Assembly: GCA_016793415.1 (NCBI GenBank)
Contig: JAEUMC010000241.1
Span: 1-8,644 of the forward strand
DNA length: 8,644 bases
DNA from: Devosia sp.
Lineage (GTDB): Bacteria; Pseudomonadota; Alphaproteobacteria; Rhizobiales; Devosiaceae
Direction: 5' to 3'
Shown: positions 1 through 6,575 of the stretch, piece after piece
Numbering within the stretch: position 1 is the stretch's first letter
Layout of the letters: every line of letters starts with the position of its first letter
Translations under genes and position numbers: made by a program
The notes under the pieces: model-generated
What the model was told of the DNA's origin: nothing
Databases searched by the model: none
What the model saw: only the letters and a program-made list of their open reading frames with translations

Positions 1-1214
1 GCCGGGTCGATATCGAGCAGCTGCGCAACAATAATGAGACCTTCCTCGAGGCCGACCTGCAACTGGTCTCCAGCTTCGATGCCGGCTCGCTGGGCCAGCA
101 CACCCTGACCTACGGGTTCGATGGGGATTTCACCGTCACCGACTACCTCGGCTCGACCTACACCACGACGACCCCGAATGGCGGCTCGCCGACCACGGTG
201 CCGGCGCTCGAACAGGGCTGGAACTTCCCGCGCGTCGAGACGGTGCGCGCCGACCTCTACGTGCAGGACGAGATCGAACTGTTCGACGGCAAGCTGACCC
301 TGACGCCAGGCCTGCGGCTGGCCAACTACTCGATGGATCCGACCACCGACACCACCTTCCCGGAGGAGCCGACGGCGCCACTGCAGGTGATGGAAAGCAC
401 CCGGCTGATCAAGAAGCTGGGCGCCATCTACAAGCTCAACGACGAGTATTCGGTGTTTGCTGCCTATGGTGAAGGGTTCAAGATGCCGACGGCGTCGCAG
501 CTTTACACCACCACGGTGCGTTCGACGCCGACCACCTCCACGGTCATTCCCAACCCGAACCTCAAGCCGGAATCGGTCCAGAGCTACGAGGCCGGGTTCC
601 GCGGCGACTTCCAGAACGGCTACTTCACCGTCTCGGGCTTTTACGCCGACTACAAGGACTTCATCCGCAGCTTCCAGCCGATCCCCAGCACCGCGCCGGG
701 TGTCGACTTCGACTACACGTATGACAACGTCGAAAGCGTGCAGCTGTGGGGCGTCGAATTCGCCGGCGAGTATGAAGTCAACGACCAGCTGACGCTGACC
801 GCGGGCCTCACGGCCAGCCAGGGCCGCCAGAAGGTCTCGGCAACCTCGGCCGAAACCTCGTTCGATGGCGCCGTGCCGCTGACCACGACACTGGGCTTCA
901 AGTACCTGTTCCCCGAGCAGAACCTCGAACTCGAAGTGGTCGGCACCCTGGCTGACGGGGTCAAGGAACGTTCGAGCCCCACGGCATTCAAGCCGGATGG
1001 GTACGCGCTGCTCGATGCCTACCTGAAGTGGGAGCCCAGCGACAATGTCGAGGTCACCGCAGGCGTCCAGAACATCTTCGATACCCGCTACTTCCCCAAC
1101 ACGCTGACCGGCTACGCCACCACGGCGACCAGTTCCACCGCCGGGTCCAACCCGCTGGAGCTGCAGACCGGGCCGGGCCGTACCTTCAAGCTCGGCGCCA
1201 AGGTGAAGTTCTAG
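1..1214 (+). CDS. TonB-dependent outer-membrane receptor, hemoglobin/heme type (5' partial)
   Basis: The frame is open from base 3 to the TAG at 1212-1214, about 403 residues; the signal peptide, TonB box and plug lie upstream of the window, so this is only the C-terminal part of the 22-stranded barrel. The protein shows alternating amphipathic strands and ends in Phe (VKF), the usual C-terminal signal of outer-membrane barrels. The stretch VQDEIEL...LTLTPGLR, the FKMP element at 477-488 (in place of the FRAP box) and NPNLKPE at 552-572 are typical of the hemoglobin/transferrin/lactoferrin receptor family; NPNL-like motifs also occur in other TonB receptors. NIFDTRY near the end is another family hallmark. 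Its likely role is TonB/ExbBD-driven import of heme or a heme-protein ligand into the periplasm. The nearby HemS-like gene at 3009 supports a heme role. The ligand is inferred. A GTG at 198 is only an internal Val. Confidence 0.88.
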   Translation, partial: RVDIEQLRNNNETFLEADLQLVSSFDAGSLGQHTLTYGFDGDFTVTDYLGSTYTTTTPNGGSPTTVPALEQGWNFPRVETVRADLYVQDEIELFDGKLTLTPGLRLANYSMDPTTDTTFPEEPTAPLQVMESTRLIKKLGAIYKLNDEYSVFAAYGEGFKMPTASQLYTTTVRSTPTTSTVIPNPNLKPESVQSYEAGFRGDFQNGYFTVSGFYADYKDFIRSFQPIPSTAPGVDFDYTYDNVESVQLWGVEFAGEYEVNDQLTLTAGLTASQGRQKVSATSAETSFDGAVPLTTTLGFKYLFPEQNLELEVVGTLADGVKERSSPTAFKPDGYALLDAYLKWEPSDNVEVTAGVQNIFDTRYFPNTLTGYATTATSSTAGSNPLELQTGPGRTFKLGAKVKF

Positions 1215-1228
1215 TCCACACCTACTCC

Positions 1229-1263
1229 GCGGGAGGGCCTCGTCCATGGCTCTCCCGCTTTTT
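1229..1263 (+). terminator. Intrinsic (rho-independent) terminator after the receptor gene
   Basis: Fifteen bases after the receptor stop codon, GCGGGAG (1229-1235) pairs with CTCCCGC (1252-1258). The stem continues inward through a G-T pair and GCC/GGC to an 8-base loop, giving about 11 pairs. It is followed at once by five T residues (1259-1263). This is a textbook terminator for the receptor transcript. It leaves only 20 bases before the next start codon, which makes read-through or an upstream promoter necessary for the next gene. Confidence 0.82.
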
Positions 1264-1283
1264 CGTATCTGGAGACCTTCGTC

Positions 1284-2996
1284 ATGATCCGCGTGCTTGG
1301 CCAGTTCTGGCGGCTGTTGAAGCTCTGCATCGGCGGGCGTGGCGGCAAGCTGGGCCTCTTACTGTTCGTCGCCGTGGTGGCGCTGAAGCTCGGCGGCGTC
1401 TACGCGACGCTCAGGATCATCTCGTGGACCAAGGACTTCTACTCGGCGCTCGAGGCAGTCGATGCCCAGGCGGCGCTGACCCAGATCGGGGTGTTCGGCA
1501 TCATCGTGCTGCTCAACTCGATCCGCGAGCTCAGCTCGCAATATCTCAACAAGCTGGTGCTGATCCGCTGGCGGCGCTCCTTGACCGAGGCGGTGCGGGA
1601 CAAGTGGCTCCGCAACAAGGCCTATCTCGGCCTCGGCGGCAGCGGAGGCGGCGTCGACAATCCCGACCAGCGCATCGCCGACGATTGCCGGCTGTTCGTC
1701 AGCGGCATGCTGAGCGAGGCGCTGGACCTCATCACCAATATCGTCGCGATCTTTTCCTACGTGGCGCTGCTCTGGCAGTTGTCATCGTTCCCGCTGTCGC
1801 TGCAGTTCATCGGGCTCGACTTCGAGATTCCGCGCTACATGCTGGTCGCCGCCTTTGTCTATGTGGCGCTCTGCTCGCTGCTCACCCATGTGCTCGGCAG
1901 CCCGCTCAAGAAGCTCTATGTCGAGCAGCAGCGCCGCGAGGCGGATTTCCGCTTCGCTCTCGCCCGCATGCGCTCCAATGTCGACGAGATCGCGCTGCTC
2001 GGCGGCGAAGAAGCCGAGCGCCGCACGCTCGACCAGCGCTTCGGCGGGATCGTCGGCAACTGGCGCCGACTGATCAACCGCGAGTTGATCCTCAGCTGCT
2101 TCACCTACCCCTACCAGCATACCGTGCTGCGTATCCCGCTGTTCGTCGCCCTGCCCGCGTTCCTTGCCGGCAGCGTCAATTTCGGCGGGTTGATGGAAGT
2201 GAGCACGGCGTTCTCCAGCGTCGTCACCACGCTGTCGTGGTTCATTTTCTCGTACCGCGATCTCGCCGACCTCGTTGCCGCCTCGTCGCGTCTCGATGGC
2301 TTCATCGGCGCAGCCGAACGCTGCCAGGCGACCGGCCGCGTCACGCAGCCCGGAACCGGTCCGCTCGATATTGCCGGCCTTGGCCTCAGGTTGCCCGACG
2401 GCAGGCCGCTGCTCGATGTCGCCGCCCTCAAGGTGGCGCCGGGAGAGGCGGTATGGATCGCCGGGCCGTCAGGGCTGGGCAAGACCACCCTGCTCAAGAC
2501 CATTGCCGGGCTATGGCCGCATGCCGAGGGTCGTATCACCCTGCCGGCAGGATCGGCCCTGTTCCTGCCGCAGCAACCCTATGTGCCGCTCGGCCCGATC
2601 GTCGACGCCGTCGCCTACCCCTCCGGCCCCGACGCGTTCACGCTCGAACAGCGCAGGGCGGCGCTCGAGGCGGTGGGGCTGGGGCACCGGCTCGACGTGA
2701 TGTTCATCGATGACGAAACGGCGAGCGGCGACCTCTCGGGTGGCGAACTGCAGCGCCTGGCACTGGCTCGCCTGCTGCTGCAGCGACCGGCCTTTGCCTA
2801 TCTCGACGAGCCGACCAGCGCCATCGACGTGGCCTCGGAAACCGAACTGCTGGCGCTGCTGCGCCGCGAGTTGCCGGACACCGCCTTCGTCATCGTCGCC
2901 CACCGCAAGCCACAGGGCCTCAGCCCACTCACCACCGTGGACCTGGGCACTGCTCCCGCCGCGCCCGCCGCTCCCCTCGAACCTCTACTCGCCTGA
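1284..2996 (+). CDS. ABC transporter permease/ATPase fusion, SbmA/BacA-YddA-like (ABC_membrane_2 type)
   Basis: This 570-residue protein joins an N-terminal membrane domain (about residues 1-340, with hydrophobic segments near 22-40, 65-80, 145-170, 185-205 and 280-325) to a C-terminal ATPase. NPDQRIADD at 126-134 and EADFRFALARMRSN at 219-232 are hallmarks of the SbmA/BacA-like membrane family. The ATPase has Walker A GPSGLGKTT (394-402), the signature LSGGELQR (484-491), Walker B FAYLDEPTS (504-512) and the H-loop VAHR (538-541), so it should be an active homodimeric transporter. Known relatives move peptides such as microcins and bleomycin, or import cobalamin (mycobacterial Rv1819c). The ATG at 1284 is preceded by GGAG at 1271-1274. 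The next gene begins 12 bases after the stop, so the two are probably co-translated. The substrate is unknown; the setting between a heme-type receptor and a HemS-like gene suggests a metal-tetrapyrrole or peptide import role. The C-terminal tail is rich in Ala and Pro. Confidence 0.88.
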   Translation: MIRVLGQFWRLLKLCIGGRGGKLGLLLFVAVVALKLGGVYATLRIISWTKDFYSALEAVDAQAALTQIGVFGIIVLLNSIRELSSQYLNKLVLIRWRRSLTEAVRDKWLRNKAYLGLGGSGGGVDNPDQRIADDCRLFVSGMLSEALDLITNIVAIFSYVALLWQLSSFPLSLQFIGLDFEIPRYMLVAAFVYVALCSLLTHVLGSPLKKLYVEQQRREADFRFALARMRSNVDEIALLGGEEAERRTLDQRFGGIVGNWRRLINRELILSCFTYPYQHTVLRIPLFVALPAFLAGSVNFGGLMEVSTAFSSVVTTLSWFIFSYRDLADLVAASSRLDGFIGAAERCQATGRVTQPGTGPLDIAGLGLRLPDGRPLLDVAALKVAPGEAVWIAGPSGLGKTTLLKTIAGLWPHAEGRITLPAGSALFLPQQPYVPLGPIVDAVAYPSGPDAFTLEQRRAALEAVGLGHRLDVMFIDDETASGDLSGGELQRLALARLLLQRPAFAYLDEPTSAIDVASETELLALLRRELPDTAFVIVAHRKPQGLSPLTTVDLGTAPAAPAAPLEPLLA

Positions 2997-3008
2997 AGGA
3001 CCCAATCC

Positions 3009-3713
3009 ATGCTCGATAAGCCCACCACCCCGCCACGCGCCCGCCTCGACGCCAGCGCCCGCGACGTCCTCGCCACCCTCCCCGACATCGGCAAGCTGAT
3101 GGTAACGGCGCGGCATCTCGGCGCAACGCATGAGCGGATCGGCACGGTGGAGAGCGTCAGCTTCGAAAATGGCTGGGCGGTGATCGGCGGGGCCGAGCAC
3201 GAAAGCCGCATCGAGCTTGCCAGTGTCGCCGAGATCATCGTCGACCGCACCAGCGTGATGAAGGACAAGGCCTATCCGCGCATCGACCTCAACCGCGCGG
3301 ATGGCAGCTATATCTGCGGCATTGTCGGCTTTGACGGCATCGAGCCGTTCGATGCGGCCGTAGCGCCGCTCGGCATCGGCACGGCGATCGACGCCAAGCC
3401 CGATACCCCGCCGGGAGAACGCACCGAGGCGAGCGAGACCGACCCCGGCCGACTGCCGCTCGAGGATGCGCAGGCGGCGCAATCGCCGGTGGTGATCGGC
3501 TTCCGCCGTCCCGGCTTCCAGCAGTTCTGGCGTGGCACCATCGAGACGGTGAAGCCGGCAATGGGCTTCATCAACGTGATGCGGTCGGATTTCCACCTGC
3601 ACCTCAAGGCCGGCGCGGTGGCCGAATGGCATCGGGACTCGGTGACCGGCGAGCGCGAGGCGTTCAACGCCGATGGCGAACCGCTCGGCCTGACGCTGCT
3701 CAGGGCGAACTGA
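3009..3713 (+). CDS. Compact tandem-repeat HemS/ChuX-like protein, putative cytoplasmic heme-handling protein
   Basis: This 234-residue protein has no signal peptide or membrane segment. Two halves resemble each other: GTVESV (45-50) then HESRIELASVAEIIVDRTSV (64-83) then RADGS (96-100) in the first, and GTIETV (176-181) then FHLHLKAGAVAEWHRDSV (195-212) then NADGE (220-224) in the second. The second half follows the HemS/ChuS pattern GPVENIK...W-NV...FNLHLR...A-A-W...DA-GE. HemS/ChuS proteins (about 345 residues, two repeats) bind or degrade heme in the cytoplasm; HutX/ChuX proteins are about 160-170 residues. This one keeps two repeats but is much shorter than HemS, with an acidic, Pro-rich linker at about 130-158. 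A GAAGGA at 2996-3000 region overlaps the stop of the ABC gene, so translation is likely coupled. The family call comes from motif reading only; it would normally be annotated as hypothetical. Heme binding is inferred from family and from the receptor upstream. Confidence 0.62.
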   Translation: MLDKPTTPPRARLDASARDVLATLPDIGKLMVTARHLGATHERIGTVESVSFENGWAVIGGAEHESRIELASVAEIIVDRTSVMKDKAYPRIDLNRADGSYICGIVGFDGIEPFDAAVAPLGIGTAIDAKPDTPPGERTEASETDPGRLPLEDAQAAQSPVVIGFRRPGFQQFWRGTIETVKPAMGFINVMRSDFHLHLKAGAVAEWHRDSVTGEREAFNADGEPLGLTLLRAN

Positions 3714-3747
3714 GGGCGTCGACGGACGAAACACACTCCGAGCGGGC

Positions 3748-3847
3748 GCTCCCCTCCCCCTTGAGGGGAGGGGCTGGGGGTGGGGGTCCATCGGTGATCG
3801 CCGCACCACCCCCACCCTCAATCCCTCCCCTCAAGGGGGAGGGAGGC
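3748..3847. repeat. REP/BIME-like inverted repeat with G-quadruplex motifs, between convergent genes
   Basis: Two arms of about 40 bases, 3748-3788 and 3805-3847, are near-identical in inverted orientation and separated by about 16 bases. Each arm has its own perfect small palindrome: CCCCTCCCC/GGGGAGGGG (3751-3759 with 3765-3773) and CCCTCCCC/GGGGAGGG (3823-3830 with 3836-3843), both around a CTTGA/TCAAG loop. Each arm then runs into G-tracts: on the + strand GGGG-A-GGGG-CT-GGGGG-T-GGGGG at 3765-3786, and a similar run on the - strand in the other arm. Such CCTCCCCCTTGAGGGGAGG...GGGTGGGGG elements are known as dispersed intergenic repeats in many alphaproteobacteria. Here it fills the gap between the 3' ends of the HemS-like and kinase genes and may stop or protect both transcripts. 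No T-run follows either stem. Confidence 0.85.
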
Positions 3848-3871
3848 GACGACTGAGAGACTTGCGAGCCG

Positions 3872-4771
3872 CTAGACAGCCCCAAACGCCGCCAGTGCCG
3901 CGCCGATCAGGCACGCAGTCGGCCCGAATTTTGCCGGCACGACTTCTACTGCCTTCGACAGCCCCAGCGCCTCGCGCTTCGCTGCGGCGCGGGCCGGCTG
4001 CAGCAGCCGGTCGCCCAGGGCCAGGACGCCGCCGGCCACCACGATGATCTCGGCGTCGACCACATTGTTGGCGCTGCCGAGCACCGCGCCGAGCACCTCG
4101 GCGGCTTCGGCGATCACCGATTGCGCTTCGGCGTCGCCGGCTTCGGCCAGCGCCGCGATCTCACGCAGGCTCTGCTGCTGCCCGGTGCGGCGCGCGTACT
4201 CAATCTCCATCGCCGTGCCGCTGGCATAAGCCTCGAGATGGTCTGTGCCGCCGCACGGGCATGCCCGCCCCTGCCGAAGCGGCGACAAATGGTGCCCGAC
4301 GCTGCCGGCAATGCCATAGGCGCCGCGCTCGACCGCCCCGTTCCGCACCAGCGAACCGCCGACCCCGGTGCCGAGCGCCACGATCAGCGCCGAGCGCCTG
4401 CCGCCGGCCGCGCCGAGCACGCCTTCGCAGAGCCCCGAGGCCTGCACGTCGTTGAGCACCGTCACCGGCAGGCCGAGTTCTTCCGTCAGCCGCTGCTGCA
4501 GTTGCGTGCCGGCCCAGCCGCTCAGATGATCGGTCGCCGAGGTGATCTCGCCATGCTCGCCCACCACGCCGGCTGTACCGACGCCGCAGCGGCTGACCGC
4601 TGAGGGCGCACCCGCCAGCACTTCCTTCGCCAGCCTGGCGACGGCAGCGATGATCGCCTCCGCCCCGTCGCGGGCCGGGGTCGCCACCTGCCGGCTGGCG
4701 ACGATCGTACCAGCGGCGTCCACCAGCCCGACGAGGATCTTGGTGCCGCCGATGTCGACGGCGAGAACCAT
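3872..4771 (-). CDS. ROK-family sugar kinase (glucokinase/N-acetylhexosamine kinase-like)
   Basis: This 299-residue protein has the length of a typical ROK kinase without a DNA-binding domain. It should phosphorylate a hexose or amino sugar with ATP in the cytoplasm after import by the ABC system upstream in the same operon. Visible motifs are the phosphate loop DIGGTK (6-11), the catalytic Asp in LNDVQA (D108), the second phosphate motif GTGVGG (134-139), and the sugar/zinc region GSVGHH...CPCGGTDHLE (156-180). Two positions depart from the usual ROK pattern: the Glu of E-x-G-H is Ser157, and the third zinc Cys of CxCGxxGCxE is His178. I chose the ATG at 4771, 5 bases after the permease stop, because it puts DIGGTK at the usual N-terminal position. 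A GTG at 4780 that overlaps the permease TGA (GTGA) would add three residues and is a real alternative. Glucose, GlcNAc or a related sugar are all possible substrates. Confidence 0.9.
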   Translation of the reverse strand: MVLAVDIGGTKILVGLVDAAGTIVASRQVATPARDGAEAIIAAVARLAKEVLAGAPSAVSRCGVGTAGVVGEHGEITSATDHLSGWAGTQLQQRLTEELGLPVTVLNDVQASGLCEGVLGAAGGRRSALIVALGTGVGGSLVRNGAVERGAYGIAGSVGHHLSPLRQGRACPCGGTDHLEAYASGTAMEIEYARRTGQQQSLREIAALAEAGDAEAQSVIAEAAEVLGAVLGSANNVVDAEIIVVAGGVLALGDRLLQPARAAAKREALGLSKAVEVVPAKFGPTACLIGAALAAFGAV

Positions 4772-4776
4772 CTCGC

Positions 4777-5655
4777 TCACTTCAAGGCACCCGTGGCGAT
4801 GCCGCCGATGAAGTAGCGCTGGAAAACGAGGAAGATCAGGAAGGCCGGCAGGGTAAACAGCACGCACGAGGCCATCAGCGGTCCCCATTGCACGCCGTGC
4901 TCGCCAAGGAACGAGTAGAGCCCGATCGACAGCGTGTAGCTCTCCTCCTCGTTGAGGTAGATCAGCGGGTAGAGGAAATCCGTCCAGGCCCAGACGAACT
5001 GGAACACCGCCGAGGTGATCAGCGCCGGCCGGGCGATCGGCAAGACGATCGACCAGTAGATGCGGAATTCCGAGGCGCCATCGACCTTGGCCGCTTCGAT
5101 CAGCTCGTCCGGCACGCTCAACAGGAACTGCCGGATCAGGAAGATGAAGAACGGCGTACCCAGGAACGCCGGGATCACCAGCGGCAGGATGGTGCCGGTG
5201 GCGCCGACCTTGTTCCACATCATGTAGATCGGAATGAGCGTCACCTGCGGCGGCAGCATCATGGTGGCGAGCACCATGATGAAGAGCAGGTTCCGGCCCT
5301 TCCAGCGCAGCTTGCTCAGCGAGTAGGCGACCAGCGGCGACACCAGCACCGTGCCGAGCACGCTGAGCCCGGCGATCACCACCGTATTGAGCAGGAACCG
5401 GAAGAACGGAATCTGCGTCAGCGCGCCGATGAAATGGTCAAGCGTCCAGGTCCGCGGCAGCAGCTCCGGCGGCGCCATGAAGATCTCGTCCGAGACCTTG
5501 AACGCCGTGGTCAGCATGACGATGAACGGGAACACGAACACGAGGGCGAGGAGGATCACCAGCGCGTAGCGATAGATGGTCATCAGCCAGCCGAAACGGC
5601 CGCCGACCGGCACGCGCTCGCCCAGTGCGGCGCCCTGATACTCAGCGGTTGTCAT
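4777..5655 (-). CDS. Carbohydrate ABC transporter permease, MalG-like (CUT1)
   Basis: This 292-residue inner-membrane protein has about six transmembrane segments (roughly 28-50, 88-112, 122-146, 153-175, 210-232 and 262-284). The cytoplasmic EAA loop is EAAKVDGASEFRIYW...LPIARP (about 187-210), the contact site for the ATPase subunit in maltose-type importers. The C-terminal end, FQRYFIGGIATGALK, is the usual MalG-family ending. It pairs with the MalF-like permease upstream to form the channel. The ATG at 5655 lies inside the end of that upstream gene (14-base overlap), which indicates translational coupling, and its stop is 5 bases from the kinase ATG. The substrate is a sugar or oligosaccharide; it cannot be fixed from the permease alone. 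Confidence 0.93.
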   Translation of the reverse strand: MTTAEYQGAALGERVPVGGRFGWLMTIYRYALVILLALVFVFPFIVMLTTAFKVSDEIFMAPPELLPRTWTLDHFIGALTQIPFFRFLLNTVVIAGLSVLGTVLVSPLVAYSLSKLRWKGRNLLFIMVLATMMLPPQVTLIPIYMMWNKVGATGTILPLVIPAFLGTPFFIFLIRQFLLSVPDELIEAAKVDGASEFRIYWSIVLPIARPALITSAVFQFVWAWTDFLYPLIYLNEEESYTLSIGLYSFLGEHGVQWGPLMASCVLFTLPAFLIFLVFQRYFIGGIATGALK

Positions 5656-6571
5656 AGAACACCCACTTCTTGGCCGACCACAGGATCAGCAGAGTGATGG
5701 CCAGCGTCACGAACAGCAGCACCCAGGCCATCGCCGAGGCGTAGCCCATCTTCAAAAAGGTGAAGCCGTTCTGGAACAGGTAGATCGAATAGCTCAGCAT
5801 CGAGTCGCCCGGTCCGGTCGCAGTCTGCGTCCCGAGCCCCGGATCCTTCGACAACACGAACGGCTGGGTGAACACCTGCAGGAAGGCGATGATCAAGACG
5901 ATCACCTGGAACAGCGTCACCGGCGAGATCATCGGCCAGGTGATGTGCCAGAACCGCCGCAGCGGCCCGGCGCCATCGAGCTCGGCCGCCTCGTAGAGCT
6001 CCTGCGGCACGTTCTTCAATGCGGCGAGGTAGATCAGCATGGTGCCACCCACCGTCCACAGCATCAGCACGATCACCGAAATGCCGCCCCAGCTGGCATC
6101 GAGCAGCCAGTTGGGCTGCGGGATACGGAACCAGCGCAGAATCTCGTTGACGAAGCCGTATTGGGCGTTGAGCAGCCAGCGCCACAAAAAGCCTGCGGCC
6201 ACTGCCGGCACGATCGAGGGCAGGTAGACCAGGGCACGCCACAGCGGCTGGCCCTTCAGCTTCTGGTTGAGAATGTGGGCGCCAGCGATCGAGATCGCGA
6301 TGTCCACCGGCACGCCGACAAAGGTGAAGAAGAGCGTGTTGTAGAGGCTCTTCCAGAACTTGGCGTCCGAGATCATCCGTTCGTAGTTCGCCAGCCCAAC
6401 CCATTTGGGCGCCTTGAACAGACTGAAATCGGTGAGGCTGTAATAGCCCGAGGCGAGGATCGGCCACAGGTAGAGCACCAGGAAGCCGATGATGAACGGC
6501 GAGGCGAAGGCCAGGCCCTTGAGAAGGGCCCGGCCGGTCGGTTCGCTCGGTCTGGGACGCGCGCTCTGCAA
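5642..6571 (-). CDS. Carbohydrate ABC transporter permease, MalF-like (CUT1)
   Basis: This protein is about 309 residues with six predicted membrane segments (about 20-42, 77-100, 112-132, 163-185, 218-238 and 278-298). The EAA loop ELYEAAELDGAGPLRRFW...WPMISP (191-217) fits MalF/UgpA-type permeases. The start is uncertain. No ATG or GTG suits: the open frame reaches an ATG at 6679, but that would overlap the solute-binding gene by about 100 bases and add an Arg/Pro-rich stretch unlike a permease. A TTG at 6571, 4 bases after the solute-binding-protein stop (6576-6578), gives a normal N-terminus and length, so I chose it. The upstream AGTAAG is a weak ribosome site, so translation probably depends on coupling to the preceding gene. 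It pairs with the MalG-like subunit encoded next. Confidence 0.9.
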   Translation of the reverse strand: MQSARPRPSEPTGRALLKGLAFASPFIIGFLVLYLWPILASGYYSLTDFSLFKAPKWVGLANYERMISDAKFWKSLYNTLFFTFVGVPVDIAISIAGAHILNQKLKGQPLWRALVYLPSIVPAVAAGFLWRWLLNAQYGFVNEILRWFRIPQPNWLLDASWGGISVIVLMLWTVGGTMLIYLAALKNVPQELYEAAELDGAGPLRRFWHITWPMISPVTLFQVIVLIIAFLQVFTQPFVLSKDPGLGTQTATGPGDSMLSYSIYLFQNGFTFLKMGYASAMAWVLLFVTLAITLLILWSAKKWVFYDNR

Positions 6572-6575
6572 CAGC

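Noticed and set aside
1028..2713. 561-residue + strand open frame overlapping the receptor end and the ABC gene
   Set aside because: Arg/Ala/Pro-rich composition with no motif; it is an out-of-frame shadow of the ABC gene, whose own frame carries Walker A, Walker B and the signature.
2985..3821. 278-residue - strand open frame opposite the HemS-like gene
   Set aside because: Antisense of the coherent 3009-3713 gene; partly made of the repeat element (PHPQPLPSRG is the usual translation of this repeat type).
3748..3847. Inverted repeats as insertion-sequence ends or a CRISPR remnant
   Set aside because: Only about 16 bases lie between the arms, with no transposase, target duplication or regular spacer-repeat pattern; it fits a REP-type element.
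4772..5218. N-terminal extension of the kinase frame into the MalG-like permease
   Set aside because: The extra 149 residues lie wholly over the permease and lack family similarity; the ROK phosphate motif begins right after the ATG at 4771.
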